Source of the DNA: Gordonia liuliyuniae
Lineage (GTDB): Bacteria; Actinomycetota; Actinomycetes; Mycobacteriales; Mycobacteriaceae
Length of the DNA stretch: 64,000 bases
Assembly (NCBI RefSeq): GCF_021739025.1
Contig: NZ_JAKKOT010000003.1
Span: 186,001 to 250,000, forward strand
Direction of reading: 5' to 3'
Positions 16,397 to 25,464 of this stretch are shown one piece after another. The translations under genes were made by a program, and so were the position numbers. Position 1 is the first letter of the stretch, and every line of letters starts with the position of its first letter. The notes beneath the pieces were generated by a model that was given only the letters and a program-made list of their open reading frames with translations, was not told the origin of the DNA and made no database searches.

Positions 16397-18712
16397 TCAG
16401 CTGCATGTGGTGTCGCCGGCGTTCGTGACGGACAGGTCGTTGGGCAGGTCCCCGTGCGACGTGTTCTCCGGGAGTTGGCCGACGGTGAGAGTCGACCCGG
16501 AGTCGGGGAGCATACCCATCGACTCGACACCGGTGAAGTCGCCGCCGATGATCACCTGGACGCCGGTCTTCACGGTCTTGTCGAGTTGGATCTTCGCGCC
16601 GGGGAACAGCGCGGCGACGGTGGCGGCCGAGTCTCGTTCGCCGGGGCCGTAACGGACGACGGTCGAGTCGACGTTGACGGAGGCGTCGCCGATGCCCGAG
16701 ACCTCGACGCCTTGGCGAATGAGCTCGTTCATCACCGTGTCGGCGAGCCCGGACTGCTCGGTGCCGTTGAGGACGCGCACCATCATGTTGCCCGCGTACT
16801 GGGCGGTCATCTCTTTGGCCTCGGGCGCCTTGCTGGTGGTGGTCGCGGGCGCATCCTTCTTCGGCTGCCTCTTCTTCTCGCCGGGCAGCGGCTCGTCGTC
16901 GATGATGGCGTTGAAGATGGCGTCGATGTCTTCGGTGCGCGGGATCTCGTTGTTCTGGCCGTCGGTGGACGTGCCTGCCGTCGGGACCGTCAGGAACGTG
17001 ACGGCGCCCGCGTCCATCCCCTGCATAGATTCGGCGAGATTGATCAGAGCGTCCGTGTCGACGTTGTCGACATAGCTGTACTCGGTGAACGTGGAGACGA
17101 TGCTGTTGAGCTTGCTCGGATTGGTGATGACGTCGCTCGACAGGGTGGACCGCAGGAGAGAGGACAAGAACAGCTGCTGCCGCTTGATGCGGCCGTAGTC
17201 GCCGTTGCCCTCCACCGCGATGTGGCGTGCGCGCACATAGTTGAGCGCCTGCTTGGGCGTCAGTTTGATGTTGCGGCCCGTCGTTTTCACGATATAGCCG
17301 ATCTGGTCGTCGAACAGCGGCACCTTGGAGCACACCTCGACGCCGCCGATGGCGCGGACGACGTGTTCGAAACCGGCGAAGTCCATGGCGATGAAGTGGT
17401 TGATGTTGAGCCCACTCATCTGGGTGACGGTCTTGACCAGGCACGACGGCCCGCCGTCGCCGAAAACGCTGTTGATCTTGACGTCGTTCGCCGCGGGGAG
17501 CGGCTCGCCGTACTCCTTGGTGCCGAAATCCCACTGATCGCATTCGGGGCGATCGACGGCGAGGTCGCGCGGCCACGACACCGCGACGACGCGGCTGCGG
17601 TCGGCGGGCACGTTGACCAGGAGGATGGTGTCGGCGCGGGCGCCTTCGACGGTGCCGGCCTCGCCCGCGCCGACGTCGGCGTTCTTGCCGTTGCGAGTGT
17701 CGGTGCCGACGATCAAATAGGTCTCGTCGCCGTGCTGACCCTCCTTGTTGCGGATGTTCTCGTCGTCGGGATCGAGCGCGTTGACGACGTTCCAGGCGCC
17801 GTTGAGCGTCCGGTTCAGGTTCCAGACGTAGCCGGTGCCGACGAGCGCGAGGGTGCAGACGAGTGCGAGGAGGACACGACCGGTGTTGGTCGCGGTCCTG
17901 CGTGCGCGGGCCTTGGCGGTGATGGCCCGTTTCTGCGGCCGGATCCGCTTGATGGCCGCGGTCAGGTCGGGAGTCGGTTCGAGCGGGCGGCGCCGAGGTC
18001 GCTCGTCCTCGACGGCTGCTGTCTCGGGCGGATCCGTCTCGGTAGCGCTCGGCGTGGCCGCGGGGATCCGTTCGGTCTCGGGCGCGTCGGGCTCGGGGGA
18101 CGTCGGTTCGCCTGTGCGCGATGTCGGCGACTGGCCGCGCGACTCGCTGCTCGCTCGAGCGGCGGTCACCTCGTCGGACAGGTCGACGGGCTCCCACTCG
18201 TATCCGGCGACGGGCGGGATCGACTGTGTCGGTTCAGGTTTGGCGGGACCTGAAGTTTCGGGGCCGGAAGTCTGGGGCCCTGAGGTTCGGGGACCCGGGG
18301 CCTGCGGGCGGGCAGGGGGCACGGGACCGCGCTGGGGTGCGTTCTGTTGCGGAGGCCCGGGGCGGCGCGGCGGGGGCGGTGTCGGACGGTTAGAAGGCTG
18401 GCGGTTCGGACGTCCGGGCCGACGAGACGGTTCGGGGCGCGGGGGATCGGCTGGGGGCTGCGGCGTCTGTGCTGCGGCGTCGTCGACGCCCATCTGCTCC
18501 ATGAGCTGCCGGACGGTGAGACGGCCGCGCGGGCGGACGTATTCGTCGCGGTCGGACGGCTCGCGGAGGCCTTCGGCGCGTGGCAGCGATCCGGTGTCGC
18601 CGAAACGGTCACGGAAGTCGAAGGAGTCAGACGATCGTCCGGCGCGACGAGACCGCCGGGGCGGTGTCGGCTGGACGTCCGGCTCGTCGTCGCCGGGGCG
18701 GTCTGAACTCAC
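16397..18712 (-). CDS. LytR-CpsA-Psr (LCP) family cell-wall ligase with LytR_C domain
   Basis: This protein of 771 residues has a proline-rich cytoplasmic region (about residues 1-270), one membrane helix (about 277-299), an extracellular LCP catalytic domain (about 340-510) and a C-terminal LytR_C domain (about 665-755). LCP residues that bind the pyrophosphate lipid are visible in RADTILL, SWPRDLAV, YVRARH and DYGRIKRQQ. LCP enzymes move polymers such as arabinogalactan from lipid carriers onto peptidoglycan. It is the positional equivalent of Rv0822c, whose long N-terminus is likewise disordered. A poly-Pro/Arg linker and several Thr-rich stretches could be phosphorylation or protein-docking sites. 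The start is GTG; 84 bases separate it from dus. Confidence 0.88.
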   Translation of the reverse strand: MSSDRPGDDEPDVQPTPPRRSRRAGRSSDSFDFRDRFGDTGSLPRAEGLREPSDRDEYVRPRGRLTVRQLMEQMGVDDAAAQTPQPPADPPRPEPSRRPGRPNRQPSNRPTPPPPRRPGPPQQNAPQRGPVPPARPQAPGPRTSGPQTSGPETSGPAKPEPTQSIPPVAGYEWEPVDLSDEVTAARASSESRGQSPTSRTGEPTSPEPDAPETERIPAATPSATETDPPETAAVEDERPRRRPLEPTPDLTAAIKRIRPQKRAITAKARARRTATNTGRVLLALVCTLALVGTGYVWNLNRTLNGAWNVVNALDPDDENIRNKEGQHGDETYLIVGTDTRNGKNADVGAGEAGTVEGARADTILLVNVPADRSRVVAVSWPRDLAVDRPECDQWDFGTKEYGEPLPAANDVKINSVFGDGGPSCLVKTVTQMSGLNINHFIAMDFAGFEHVVRAIGGVEVCSKVPLFDDQIGYIVKTTGRNIKLTPKQALNYVRARHIAVEGNGDYGRIKRQQLFLSSLLRSTLSSDVITNPSKLNSIVSTFTEYSYVDNVDTDALINLAESMQGMDAGAVTFLTVPTAGTSTDGQNNEIPRTEDIDAIFNAIIDDEPLPGEKKRQPKKDAPATTTSKAPEAKEMTAQYAGNMMVRVLNGTEQSGLADTVMNELIRQGVEVSGIGDASVNVDSTVVRYGPGERDSAATVAALFPGAKIQLDKTVKTGVQVIIGGDFTGVESMGMLPDSGSTLTVGQLPENTSHGDLPNDLSVTNAGDTTCS

Positions 18713-18776
18713 AGAGGAACCTCACTGGTCAGGGGCTTCGAACATGATAGAGGCCCGACCTGAAAGTTCAATAATG

Positions 18777-18796
18777 ACGAGCCTGCGACGGCTCGT
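18777..18796 (-). terminator. Hairpin terminator after dus
   Basis: ACGAGCC / GGCTCGT arms with a 6-base loop lie directly after the dus stop. In the direction of dus transcription the stem is followed by CATTATTG, a modest T-rich tail. Confidence 0.55.
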
Positions 18797-19993
18797 TCAG
18801 CCGCCCGAATGCATGATCTCGGCGCCTTCGGGCACGATGTCTTCTTCGGGGTCGTCGAGCCATCCCTCCGGGAGGGCGACCGAGGCCGGCGATCCCTGGC
18901 GGCCGCGCGGGCCGTGGGCGTCGTCCGGGAACGGCGTGTCGGTGGGCAGTCCGTCGATGAGTCGTCGCAGGTCGTCGAGTGTCTTGACGAGCGACAGCTG
19001 GGAACGGAGGTCGGAGCCTGCCGGGAACCCGCGCAGGTACCAGGCGATGTGCTTGCGGATCTCGCGCATGCCCTTGTCCTCACCGTGGTGTGCGGCGAGG
19101 AGTGAACCGTGGCGGAACATGATCTCGCCCACTTCGCCGAGATTCGGTGGCTCGGGGGCGTCGACGCCGCGGAGACGCGCCGACAGTTCGGCGAACAACC
19201 ACGGGCGGCCGAGGCAGCCGCGGCCGATGACGACGCCGTCGCACCCGGTCTGCTCCATCATGGCGACGGCGTCGTCGGCTTCGAAGATGTCGCCGTTGCC
19301 GAGGACGGGCACCGTGGTCACGTGTTCTTTCAGGCGGGCGATCTCGTCCCAGACTGCGGTACCGGAGTACCGCTGGGACGCGGTCCGCGCGTGGAGTGCG
19401 ACGGCTTGCGCGCCTTCGTCGGCGGCGATCCGTCCGGCGTCGAGATGGGTGTGGTGTTCGTCGTCGATGCCGATGCGGAATTTGACGGTCACCGGGATGT
19501 CAGTGCCTTCGGTGGCTTTCACCGCGGCGGCGACGATGTTGCGGAACAGTCGGCGCTTGTAGGGGATGGCCGAGCCGCCGCCGCGTTTGGTCACTTTGGG
19601 GACCGGGCAGCCGAAGTTCATGTCGATGTGGTCGGCGAGGTTCTCGTCGACGATCATCTTGGCGGCCTGGTACGTGTATTCGGGGTCGACCGTGTACAGC
19701 TGCATCGACCGGGGCGTCTCGCTCGGGTCGAACGTCGTCATGTGCATGGTGACGGGGTGCCGCTCGACGAGGGCGCGTGCCGTCACCATCTCGCAGACGT
19801 ACAGCCCGGACACCGTGCCGGTGCGTTGGGCTTCGAGTTCACGGCACAGGACGCGGAATGCGACGTTGGTGACGCCTGCCATCGGCGCGAGGACGACGGG
19901 GCTGGCGAGTTCGATCGGGCCGATACGCAACGGATCCCGACCGGTCAGGAAGTCCGGTCGGGAGTCTGTCGCGTCGAGTGTTGCGGTGTTCAG
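18797..19993 (-). CDS. dusB: tRNA-dihydrouridine synthase (DusB family)
   Basis: This FMN-dependent TIM-barrel enzyme reduces uridines in the tRNA D-loop. Motifs are LAPMAGVTNVAFR at the barrel entrance, NFGCPVPKVTKRGGGSA with the catalytic cysteine, VKFRIGID, LHARTASQRYSG and GNGDIFEADDA. No ATG, GTG or TTG lies between the desA1 stop and the conserved core. The best-placed start is a CTG at 19993 that overlaps the desA1 stop as CTGA, with GAAGAAGG just upstream, giving 398 residues; a TTG at 19930 would give 377. It matches Rv0823c. The C-terminal 60 residues are a low-complexity acidic extension ending in AEIMHSGG. Confidence 0.9.
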   Translation of the reverse strand: MNTATLDATDSRPDFLTGRDPLRIGPIELASPVVLAPMAGVTNVAFRVLCRELEAQRTGTVSGLYVCEMVTARALVERHPVTMHMTTFDPSETPRSMQLYTVDPEYTYQAAKMIVDENLADHIDMNFGCPVPKVTKRGGGSAIPYKRRLFRNIVAAAVKATEGTDIPVTVKFRIGIDDEHHTHLDAGRIAADEGAQAVALHARTASQRYSGTAVWDEIARLKEHVTTVPVLGNGDIFEADDAVAMMEQTGCDGVVIGRGCLGRPWLFAELSARLRGVDAPEPPNLGEVGEIMFRHGSLLAAHHGEDKGMREIRKHIAWYLRGFPAGSDLRSQLSLVKTLDDLRRLIDGLPTDTPFPDDAHGPRGRQGSPASVALPEGWLDDPEEDIVPEGAEIMHSGG

Positions 19994-20982
19994 GACGCCT
20001 TCTTCTCGCGCTTGGCGGCCTCTCGGGCCAGGGCGCGGTCGCGCATCTCTTCGAAGCGTGTGGCGTCCTTGTCGAGTTGGTCGAGGAACGTGGCGAGTTC
20101 TTCGCGCGTCTTCTCGCCTGCGGGGGAGAAGTCGTTGCGTTCGAAGACGTTCCATTTGCGCAGGACCGGCTGGATCACTTCTTCGAGGTGCTGGCGCAGA
20201 TCGTAGATGCCGTGCTTGGCCATGAGGACGCCGTGGCGACGGAAGTTCGGCATGCCTGCGCCGGGCATCTGGAAGTTGGTGACGATGTCGGTGACGGCGC
20301 GCAGCGTCTGGTCGGGCGAGATGTCCATGCCCGCACCGCAGATGTTGCGGTAGAAGATCATGTGCAGGTTCTCGTCGGCTGCGATGCGCTGCAGCATCCG
20401 GTCGGCGATGGGGTCGTTGCACGCCTTGCCGGTGTTGCGGTGGCTGACCCGCGTCGCGAGTTCCTGGAAGGTCACGTAGGCGACCGAGTGCAGGAGACCG
20501 ATCTCTTCGCCGTTGGCGAGCATCTCGTCGGCGCGGTCGGCGGCGGCGAGGATCGGGTCGTACCCGTTGGTCATGTGGATCATGCGCGCTTCTTCGAGCG
20601 CGTTGGGGTCGACGCCGCGGGTGACGACGAGGTAGTCGCGCATGGCGATGCCGTGGCGGTTCTCTTCGGCGGTCCAACGGCCGACCCAGTGGCCCCACGC
20701 GGAGTCCATCGAGAAGTTGTCGGCGATCACGCGGTGGTACGAGGGCAGGTTGTCCTCGGTGAGCAGGTTGGTGATCATCGCGGCTTTGGCGACCTCGTCG
20801 AGCTTCGACTGCTCGGGGTCGTAGTCGACGCCGCCGAGCGCTGCGAAGTTCTGGCCGTCGTCCCACGGCACGTAGTCGTGCGGGTTCCAGTCGCGGGCGG
20901 TCTTGAGGTGTCGGTTGACGTTGTCCTCGGCGACCGTTTCGAGCTCCCGGAGGAGTTCTATCTGAGTCAATTCGCGTGCCAT
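19990..20982 (-). CDS. desA1: Acyl-ACP desaturase DesA1
   Basis: This protein of 330 residues is a soluble diiron acyl-[ACP] desaturase, which puts double bonds into long acyl chains; in mycobacteria DesA1 is essential and feeds mycolic acid synthesis. The two diiron motifs are visible: EENRHG (about residue 107) and DENLHM (about 195), plus the upstream Glu of LLTEDNLPSYH. The C-terminus is a basic helix, KREKKAS. The ATG at 20982 is preceded by GGAGGATTTT; a longer frame would add 25 residues without homology. It is the first gene of an operon with dus. A close paralogue lies at 29400-30347 in the opposite direction. Confidence 0.93.
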   Translation of the reverse strand: MARELTQIELLRELETVAEDNVNRHLKTARDWNPHDYVPWDDGQNFAALGGVDYDPEQSKLDEVAKAAMITNLLTEDNLPSYHRVIADNFSMDSAWGHWVGRWTAEENRHGIAMRDYLVVTRGVDPNALEEARMIHMTNGYDPILAAADRADEMLANGEEIGLLHSVAYVTFQELATRVSHRNTGKACNDPIADRMLQRIAADENLHMIFYRNICGAGMDISPDQTLRAVTDIVTNFQMPGAGMPNFRRHGVLMAKHGIYDLRQHLEEVIQPVLRKWNVFERNDFSPAGEKTREELATFLDQLDKDATRFEEMRDRALAREAAKREKKAS

Positions 20983-21408
20983 CGGTGAAAATCCTCCGGT
21001 CGGTTCTGCATGCGGCATGTTCGGGCGTGTGTCGGCCCGCTTCCGGTCGACGTGCACTTATCACGTCCAGGCTACGTCAGTTGGGCAGTGGCCCCAAGTC
21101 TGTGGCCTACGTGTTTGTCGTCTCGCGCGGCCGCGTTGTTACTCAACCGTAGGTTTCCGGAGGTCGAGCGGAGTTCGGAGCGTCAATCGGTCAACGCCCC
21201 GCAGCGGTGCGGGCGTCCAGAGCGGCCAGTCGACGGGTCGAGCGGTTGTGCCGGCGACGAAGTCCGCGACTACCTGGCTGTGCTTTCGCGAGTTGTCCCA
21301 GACGCGGGTGCGTCGCCCGGTCGGCTTCCTTCCTCGTCGGCTTGCGTCGTGCTTCGGACCGGTCGGCCGATGTTGCAGTCATGACGGGCAACGCTTCGTG
21401 GGCACAGT
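20983..21408. other. Intergenic region between desA1 and the 13E12/HNH gene
   Basis: About 425 bases lie here without a convincing gene. The half nearest 20983 must hold the desA1 promoter. I see no strong palindrome, only weak TTGGG/CCCAA symmetry near 21078. A 66-codon frame on the minus strand (21191-21391) is Arg-rich with no ribosome site or recognisable fold, and I do not call it. Confidence 0.5.
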
Positions 21409-22893
21409 TCAGGCGGCTTGCAGGTGTGCTGCAAGCCAGGATTCAAGTGCCGAACCGGATCCGCTGGGCGGGCTGTGCGGCAGGTATTCGGGCTCCTGCC
21501 CGACGTGGTGAATCTGATTCACCTGCAGTCGGCGGGCGGATCCGTGTGGCCGCCAACCGATCCGGCCCTTGTTGGGGCCGTTCGGGACGACCCGCGTCTC
21601 CCATTTGCCTGGGCCTTTGCCTTCAGATCGGTTGTGCTTGCCGCATGCCCCGGCGAGGTTGACGATGTCGGTTTCGCCGCCGTCTTCCCAACGGATGACG
21701 TGGTGGGCTTCGGTGCGGGCGAACGGGACGTCGCATTCGGGGGCTGTGCACCCGCGGTCGCGGGCGAACATGGCGAGCCGTTGGGCTTTGGAAGCGAAGC
21801 GTTTGCCTCGTCCGAGGTGCAGCACTTCGCTGGTGTGGCCTTTGAAGATCGCAAGGTGTGGGGTCGCGTGGGCGGCGATCTCCACGAGGTCTTTCATGGG
21901 GACGCGCGCCCCGGTGGCGGTCAGCGCGACGCCGGATTGCGCGGCCAACTCTGCATCGGTGATGGTGATTACGAGTTCGGCCGGGATCCGTTCGGGCCTG
22001 CCGAGGGCGTTGTGGCCGAGAACGAAGTCGAGCATCGCGGCGAGCGCGTCGTGGTTGCGCTGGGCCGTCGTGCGGGTGTCGCGTTCGGCTGCGGCGGTGA
22101 GGGCGCCTTCGTCGAGTTCGGCTTGGTCGACGGCACCGGAGGGGGATTGGTCGTCGGCGGGATTGTTCATCCCGGGCGCTGCCCACGCGGTGAGTAGGAC
22201 GTCGAGCTTGGCGCGGACGGCTGGCGTCAACGAGCCTTGCAGCTTGGACATTAGCCGCGCATCTTGCGGAGCGAGGGTGAACCCTCGCGTCCGCTTGCGA
22301 TCCAGGTCGTCCGTCAGCTCGCCGTCTGGGTCGAGATGGCCGAGCAGACGAGCTCCAACTTTCCGGACGCCCTCCGGCGTCAGGGTTCGAGCGGCGTCCG
22401 CGAGCTGCTGTTCGGCAGATGCAACCGTTTCGGCGTCGATTGCGGCAGGAACCCTGTCCATGACATCGGCAATGTCGCGGACGTGCGCGCGGTTGATTGC
22501 GCCGTCGCGCAGCGCTTGCGCGGTGGCGGGGTGTTGCGGTGGGAGCGGATCGCCGCCGATGCCGATGAACTCACCGGTCGCGTACATCAGCTTCATCCGG
22601 GTGCTTGCTTCCGGTGCGCCGAGACGCAGGCCGGTGGTCATGTACTTCTGCACGGTTTGAAATCCGGCCGCGTGGAACGCGAACTGGTTGTTGATCTCGA
22701 TCATCAGCGACGTCGTCGCCGCTTCCGTGCGGGCGCGTGTCTGCTCGTTGACCTCGGCCACAGCCAGAAGGTCTTCGCCCGACAGCGACGCGAACGACGT
22801 ACCGGCGAGCTTGGCGACGGCCGCGTCGATGTGCTTCACGAGCTCGGCCGGTGAATCCGGGAGAGCGGGGCCGCTGTCGGTCGGTTCGGTCAT
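21409..22893 (-). CDS. 13E12-repeat family protein: DUF222 plus HNH endonuclease
   Basis: This protein of 494 residues has an N-terminal alpha-helical DUF222 region (about residues 1-330) and a C-terminal HNH nuclease domain. The HNH core reads CTAPECDVPFARTEAHHVI then RWEDGGETDIVNLAGACGKHN, with the metal-ligand histidines and zinc-type CxxxxC partner present. Such REP13E12 proteins are multicopy in mycolata and often near mobile DNA, but their role is not known. The ATG at 22893 has AGGAGG eight bases upstream. No flanking repeats or integration site are seen, so this is called a gene, not an element. It sits at the boundary between the conserved block and the accessory block. Confidence 0.85.
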   Translation of the reverse strand: MTEPTDSGPALPDSPAELVKHIDAAVAKLAGTSFASLSGEDLLAVAEVNEQTRARTEAATTSLMIEINNQFAFHAAGFQTVQKYMTTGLRLGAPEASTRMKLMYATGEFIGIGGDPLPPQHPATAQALRDGAINRAHVRDIADVMDRVPAAIDAETVASAEQQLADAARTLTPEGVRKVGARLLGHLDPDGELTDDLDRKRTRGFTLAPQDARLMSKLQGSLTPAVRAKLDVLLTAWAAPGMNNPADDQSPSGAVDQAELDEGALTAAAERDTRTTAQRNHDALAAMLDFVLGHNALGRPERIPAELVITITDAELAAQSGVALTATGARVPMKDLVEIAAHATPHLAIFKGHTSEVLHLGRGKRFASKAQRLAMFARDRGCTAPECDVPFARTEAHHVIRWEDGGETDIVNLAGACGKHNRSEGKGPGKWETRVVPNGPNKGRIGWRPHGSARRLQVNQIHHVGQEPEYLPHSPPSGSGSALESWLAAHLQAA

Positions 22894-23016
22894 CGGATTC
22901 ACCTCCTGGGAGAAACATGTTCGTGCAGTTCATAGCCCTTTTGAAGCTTTGACATGACACTAACAGGAGGGTCCGACAATTCTCTTTCGGCGCAAATGCC
23001 GAGGTTGCAGCGTTTG

Positions 23017-23532
23017 CTACTTCCGTCGTCCGAACATCGCGCCGGTTGTCTCCAACCACTGGCGGGCGGGCGCGTCGAGGGTGCCGAGTTCGGCGGCGCG
23101 GTCGCACCACTTGCGGGCCATGAGACCGAACTTCATCGGGTTGTAGACGTCTTCTTCACAGCTCCACAGGCCGTCGCCGGCGTAGGTGAGGATGGTGATG
23201 TTGGTGGCGGCGAACTGCGAGCCGTCGCCCGGATCGCGCATCGGGTTGTCGACCTCGCAGATCACGCGCCCCGTCGACGGGTCGGTCACGTGCCACAGCG
23301 ACGGGTATCCGGTCATGTGGCTGCCCGGGAACTCGTTCATCGTCTTGTTGATCCAGACGCGGATCTCGTCGCGCCCGTGCATGGTGCCGTACGCATGCTC
23401 GACGTAGTCGGCGTCTTCGGTGAACTGGTCGGCCCACACGTCCCAGTCACGGTGGTCGGCGACGTCGGCGACGGTCTTCTGGAACTGGGTGAATGCGGCG
23501 TCGAGTTCTTCTGCACTGAACGTTTCGGTCAT
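23017..23532 (-). CDS. SnoaL/NTF2-like domain protein
   Basis: This protein of 171 residues folds as an NTF2-like cone, seen in WDVWADQFTEDADYVEHAYGTMHGRDEIRVWI and the hydrophobic WHVTD/EVDNPM strands. The family includes small hydratases, isomerases and cyclases as well as non-catalytic members; the substrate cannot be predicted. The Asp-Tyr pair of DADYVEHAY is where ketosteroid isomerase-type members hold catalytic residues. The ATG gives MTETFSAEELDAAFTQF. The gene is divergent from the kinase gene next to it (135 bases between starts) and stands alone. Confidence 0.8.
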   Translation of the reverse strand: MTETFSAEELDAAFTQFQKTVADVADHRDWDVWADQFTEDADYVEHAYGTMHGRDEIRVWINKTMNEFPGSHMTGYPSLWHVTDPSTGRVICEVDNPMRDPGDGSQFAATNITILTYAGDGLWSCEEDVYNPMKFGLMARKWCDRAAELGTLDAPARQWLETTGAMFGRRK

Positions 23533-23667
23533 GTTCGCTGATCGTAAGGGAGTCGGTGCGAGCGGCGCAGCGAGTTCGGAATGTCGGTCGCGGACTTGCC
23601 AGTTCGGCGTTCGGGTCATTCACCCGACCTGCGTCGATTCGGGGCATTGACCACTACTGCCGGTAAC

Positions 23668-25464
23668 ATGCGGCGCATGTTCGAAGTCGGAGACGAGGTC
23701 GCGGGGTACCGCATCGAAGCTGTGCTCGGGGCGGGCGGCATGGGTGAGGTCTATCGCGTCCGGCATCCCCGGCTCCCGCGCAGCGACGCGCTGAAGGTGT
23801 TGAGGTTGGCGCACACGGGCGACCCGGTGGTGCGCGCCCGGTTCGAGCGGGAAGCGGACCTGGTTGCGCCGCTCGTGCACCCCAATTTGGTGCGGGTGTA
23901 CGACCGCGGCGTCTTGAACGACGTCCTCTGGATCGCCATGGAGTTGGTCCCGGGCACGGATGCGTCGAAGATCGTGAAGCAGTCGCCGGGCGGTTTGGAC
24001 GCTCGGCTGGTCGCCAACATCGTCGACGGTGTGGCGGCGGCGCTCGACGTCGCGCATCGACACGGCATTCTGCACCGCGATGTGAAGCCGGCGAACATCC
24101 TGATCACGCCCGGTCAGGATCCGATCCTCCCGGACGCGGTGAAAGTGACGGACTTCGGCATCGCGCAGGCGCTCGGTGACGCGGGCGCTGAACTCACCAG
24201 TACCGGGACCACGGTCGGAACCATGCGGTACTGCTCGCCCGAACAGATCGACGGCCGGGGCGTCGACGGCCGCGCCGACCTCTATTCTCTCGCCGCCACA
24301 GCGTTCGAGTTGTTGACGGGCAGTTCGCCGTACGATTCGACGAGCATCCACGGGTTGATGACGGCGCACATGTTCGCTGAGCCGCCCCGGGCGAGCGAAC
24401 GCAACCGGAGCCTGTCGCCTGCCGTCGACGCAGTCTTCGCCGTCGGACTCGCCAAGGACCCGGCGCAGCGTCAGCCGTCGTGCCTGGCGTTCGCGCATGC
24501 CCTGCGCGTCGCACTCTTCGAGGGCCGCGGCCCGGTGGTCCCGCCGTCTTTCGCGAACACGCCGGGTGCGCCGGTCCGCAACATCGCGCCCGGCGCTTAC
24601 GCGCCGAACGTCATCCACACCGGCATGGTGTCGAACCCGAACGGGCCGCACGAGAACGCGCCGCCGCCCTGGTATCGCCGAACCCCCGTCGTGGCGACGA
24701 TCGTGGTCGCGGTTGCGGCGGCTATCGGCATTGGCAGCGGTTTCGCGTGGGCGTCGGGCAACGGGTTGTCGGCCCCGTCGGGTGTCGAGGCCAAAGCATC
24801 TCCGAAGGGCGTCGAGATGTCATGGGACGACGTCCCCGGTGCCAGCGAGTACCTCGTCAAAGAGGACGACAAAGTGATCCGGACGGTGAGCGGTACGTCG
24901 TTCACCTATACGAGTCCGTTTCCCGGCGAGCACACGTACTCGGTCGCCGCGCGCAGCACGACGAAGAAGGGGTCTGACTTCACGTCGTCCGACCCGGTCG
25001 ACGTCTACCTGACCTGGGGTGTGCTTGGTGATGTCGCCGCCATGTATCCGGAATTGCTGCCTGCGACGCCGGTCAGCACCAACGGATTCGGCGGTATGAA
25101 ATGCCGTGCGGAAGGCCCGAAGACGTCCGACTACAAGCCGGGGTCGCTGATCACATGCTCGAAGATCGACAGCGCAGACCAGACTGAGTTCGTGGTCCGG
25201 ATCGGTGTTTACACGGACGCGGACACTGCGAGTTCGGCTGCATACGGTGAGACGCCGATCGACAACGAGGACGAGTACAACGTCAAGTCTCCGCAGAACG
25301 CGAAGGGCAGCATCCAGACGGGGGAGAAGGGCGGAGAGTCACGGTCGGTTTTCATCTTCAGCCGCGACGATGAACCTCGGAGTAGGACGTTCGTGGAAGT
25401 CGCCTATCCGGGACCGAAGAAGACCAAGCAAGCTCGCGACCTGCTGGGAAGGTTGCCGTTCTGA
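23668..25464 (+). CDS. Transmembrane Ser/Thr protein kinase with FN3-like sensor
   Basis: This protein of about 598 residues starts with a complete Hanks-type kinase: glycine loop GAGGMGEVYRV, lysine in ALKVL, catalytic loop LHRDVKPANI (about residue 137), DFG at about 162, and SPEQIDGRGVDGRADLYSL. A short proline-rich linker leads to one membrane helix (about 340-362), then an extracellular fibronectin-III-like domain (about 370-450) and a novel C-terminal domain (about 450-598) with no family I recognise. The start is uncertain: ATGs at 23668 and 23677 both fit, neither with a ribosome site, so the message may be leaderless. The stop overlaps the next start (TGATG). Confidence 0.87.
   Translation: MRRMFEVGDEVAGYRIEAVLGAGGMGEVYRVRHPRLPRSDALKVLRLAHTGDPVVRARFEREADLVAPLVHPNLVRVYDRGVLNDVLWIAMELVPGTDASKIVKQSPGGLDARLVANIVDGVAAALDVAHRHGILHRDVKPANILITPGQDPILPDAVKVTDFGIAQALGDAGAELTSTGTTVGTMRYCSPEQIDGRGVDGRADLYSLAATAFELLTGSSPYDSTSIHGLMTAHMFAEPPRASERNRSLSPAVDAVFAVGLAKDPAQRQPSCLAFAHALRVALFEGRGPVVPPSFANTPGAPVRNIAPGAYAPNVIHTGMVSNPNGPHENAPPPWYRRTPVVATIVVAVAAAIGIGSGFAWASGNGLSAPSGVEAKASPKGVEMSWDDVPGASEYLVKEDDKVIRTVSGTSFTYTSPFPGEHTYSVAARSTTKKGSDFTSSDPVDVYLTWGVLGDVAAMYPELLPATPVSTNGFGGMKCRAEGPKTSDYKPGSLITCSKIDSADQTEFVVRIGVYTDADTASSAAYGETPIDNEDEYNVKSPQNAKGSIQTGEKGGESRSVFIFSRDDEPRSRTFVEVAYPGPKKTKQARDLLGRLPF

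Noticed and set aside
18797-21064. A single 755-codon desaturase-dihydrouridine synthase fusion
   Set aside because: The frame over the desaturase part is the wrong one; the real desaturase is in another frame and has its own start and stop.
21191-21391. A 66-residue gene on the minus strand
   Set aside because: Arg-rich product, no ribosome site, no recognisable domain and no operon context.
21409-22893. The 13E12/HNH gene as an insertion sequence or homing element
   Set aside because: No terminal repeats, target duplication or split host gene could be seen around it.
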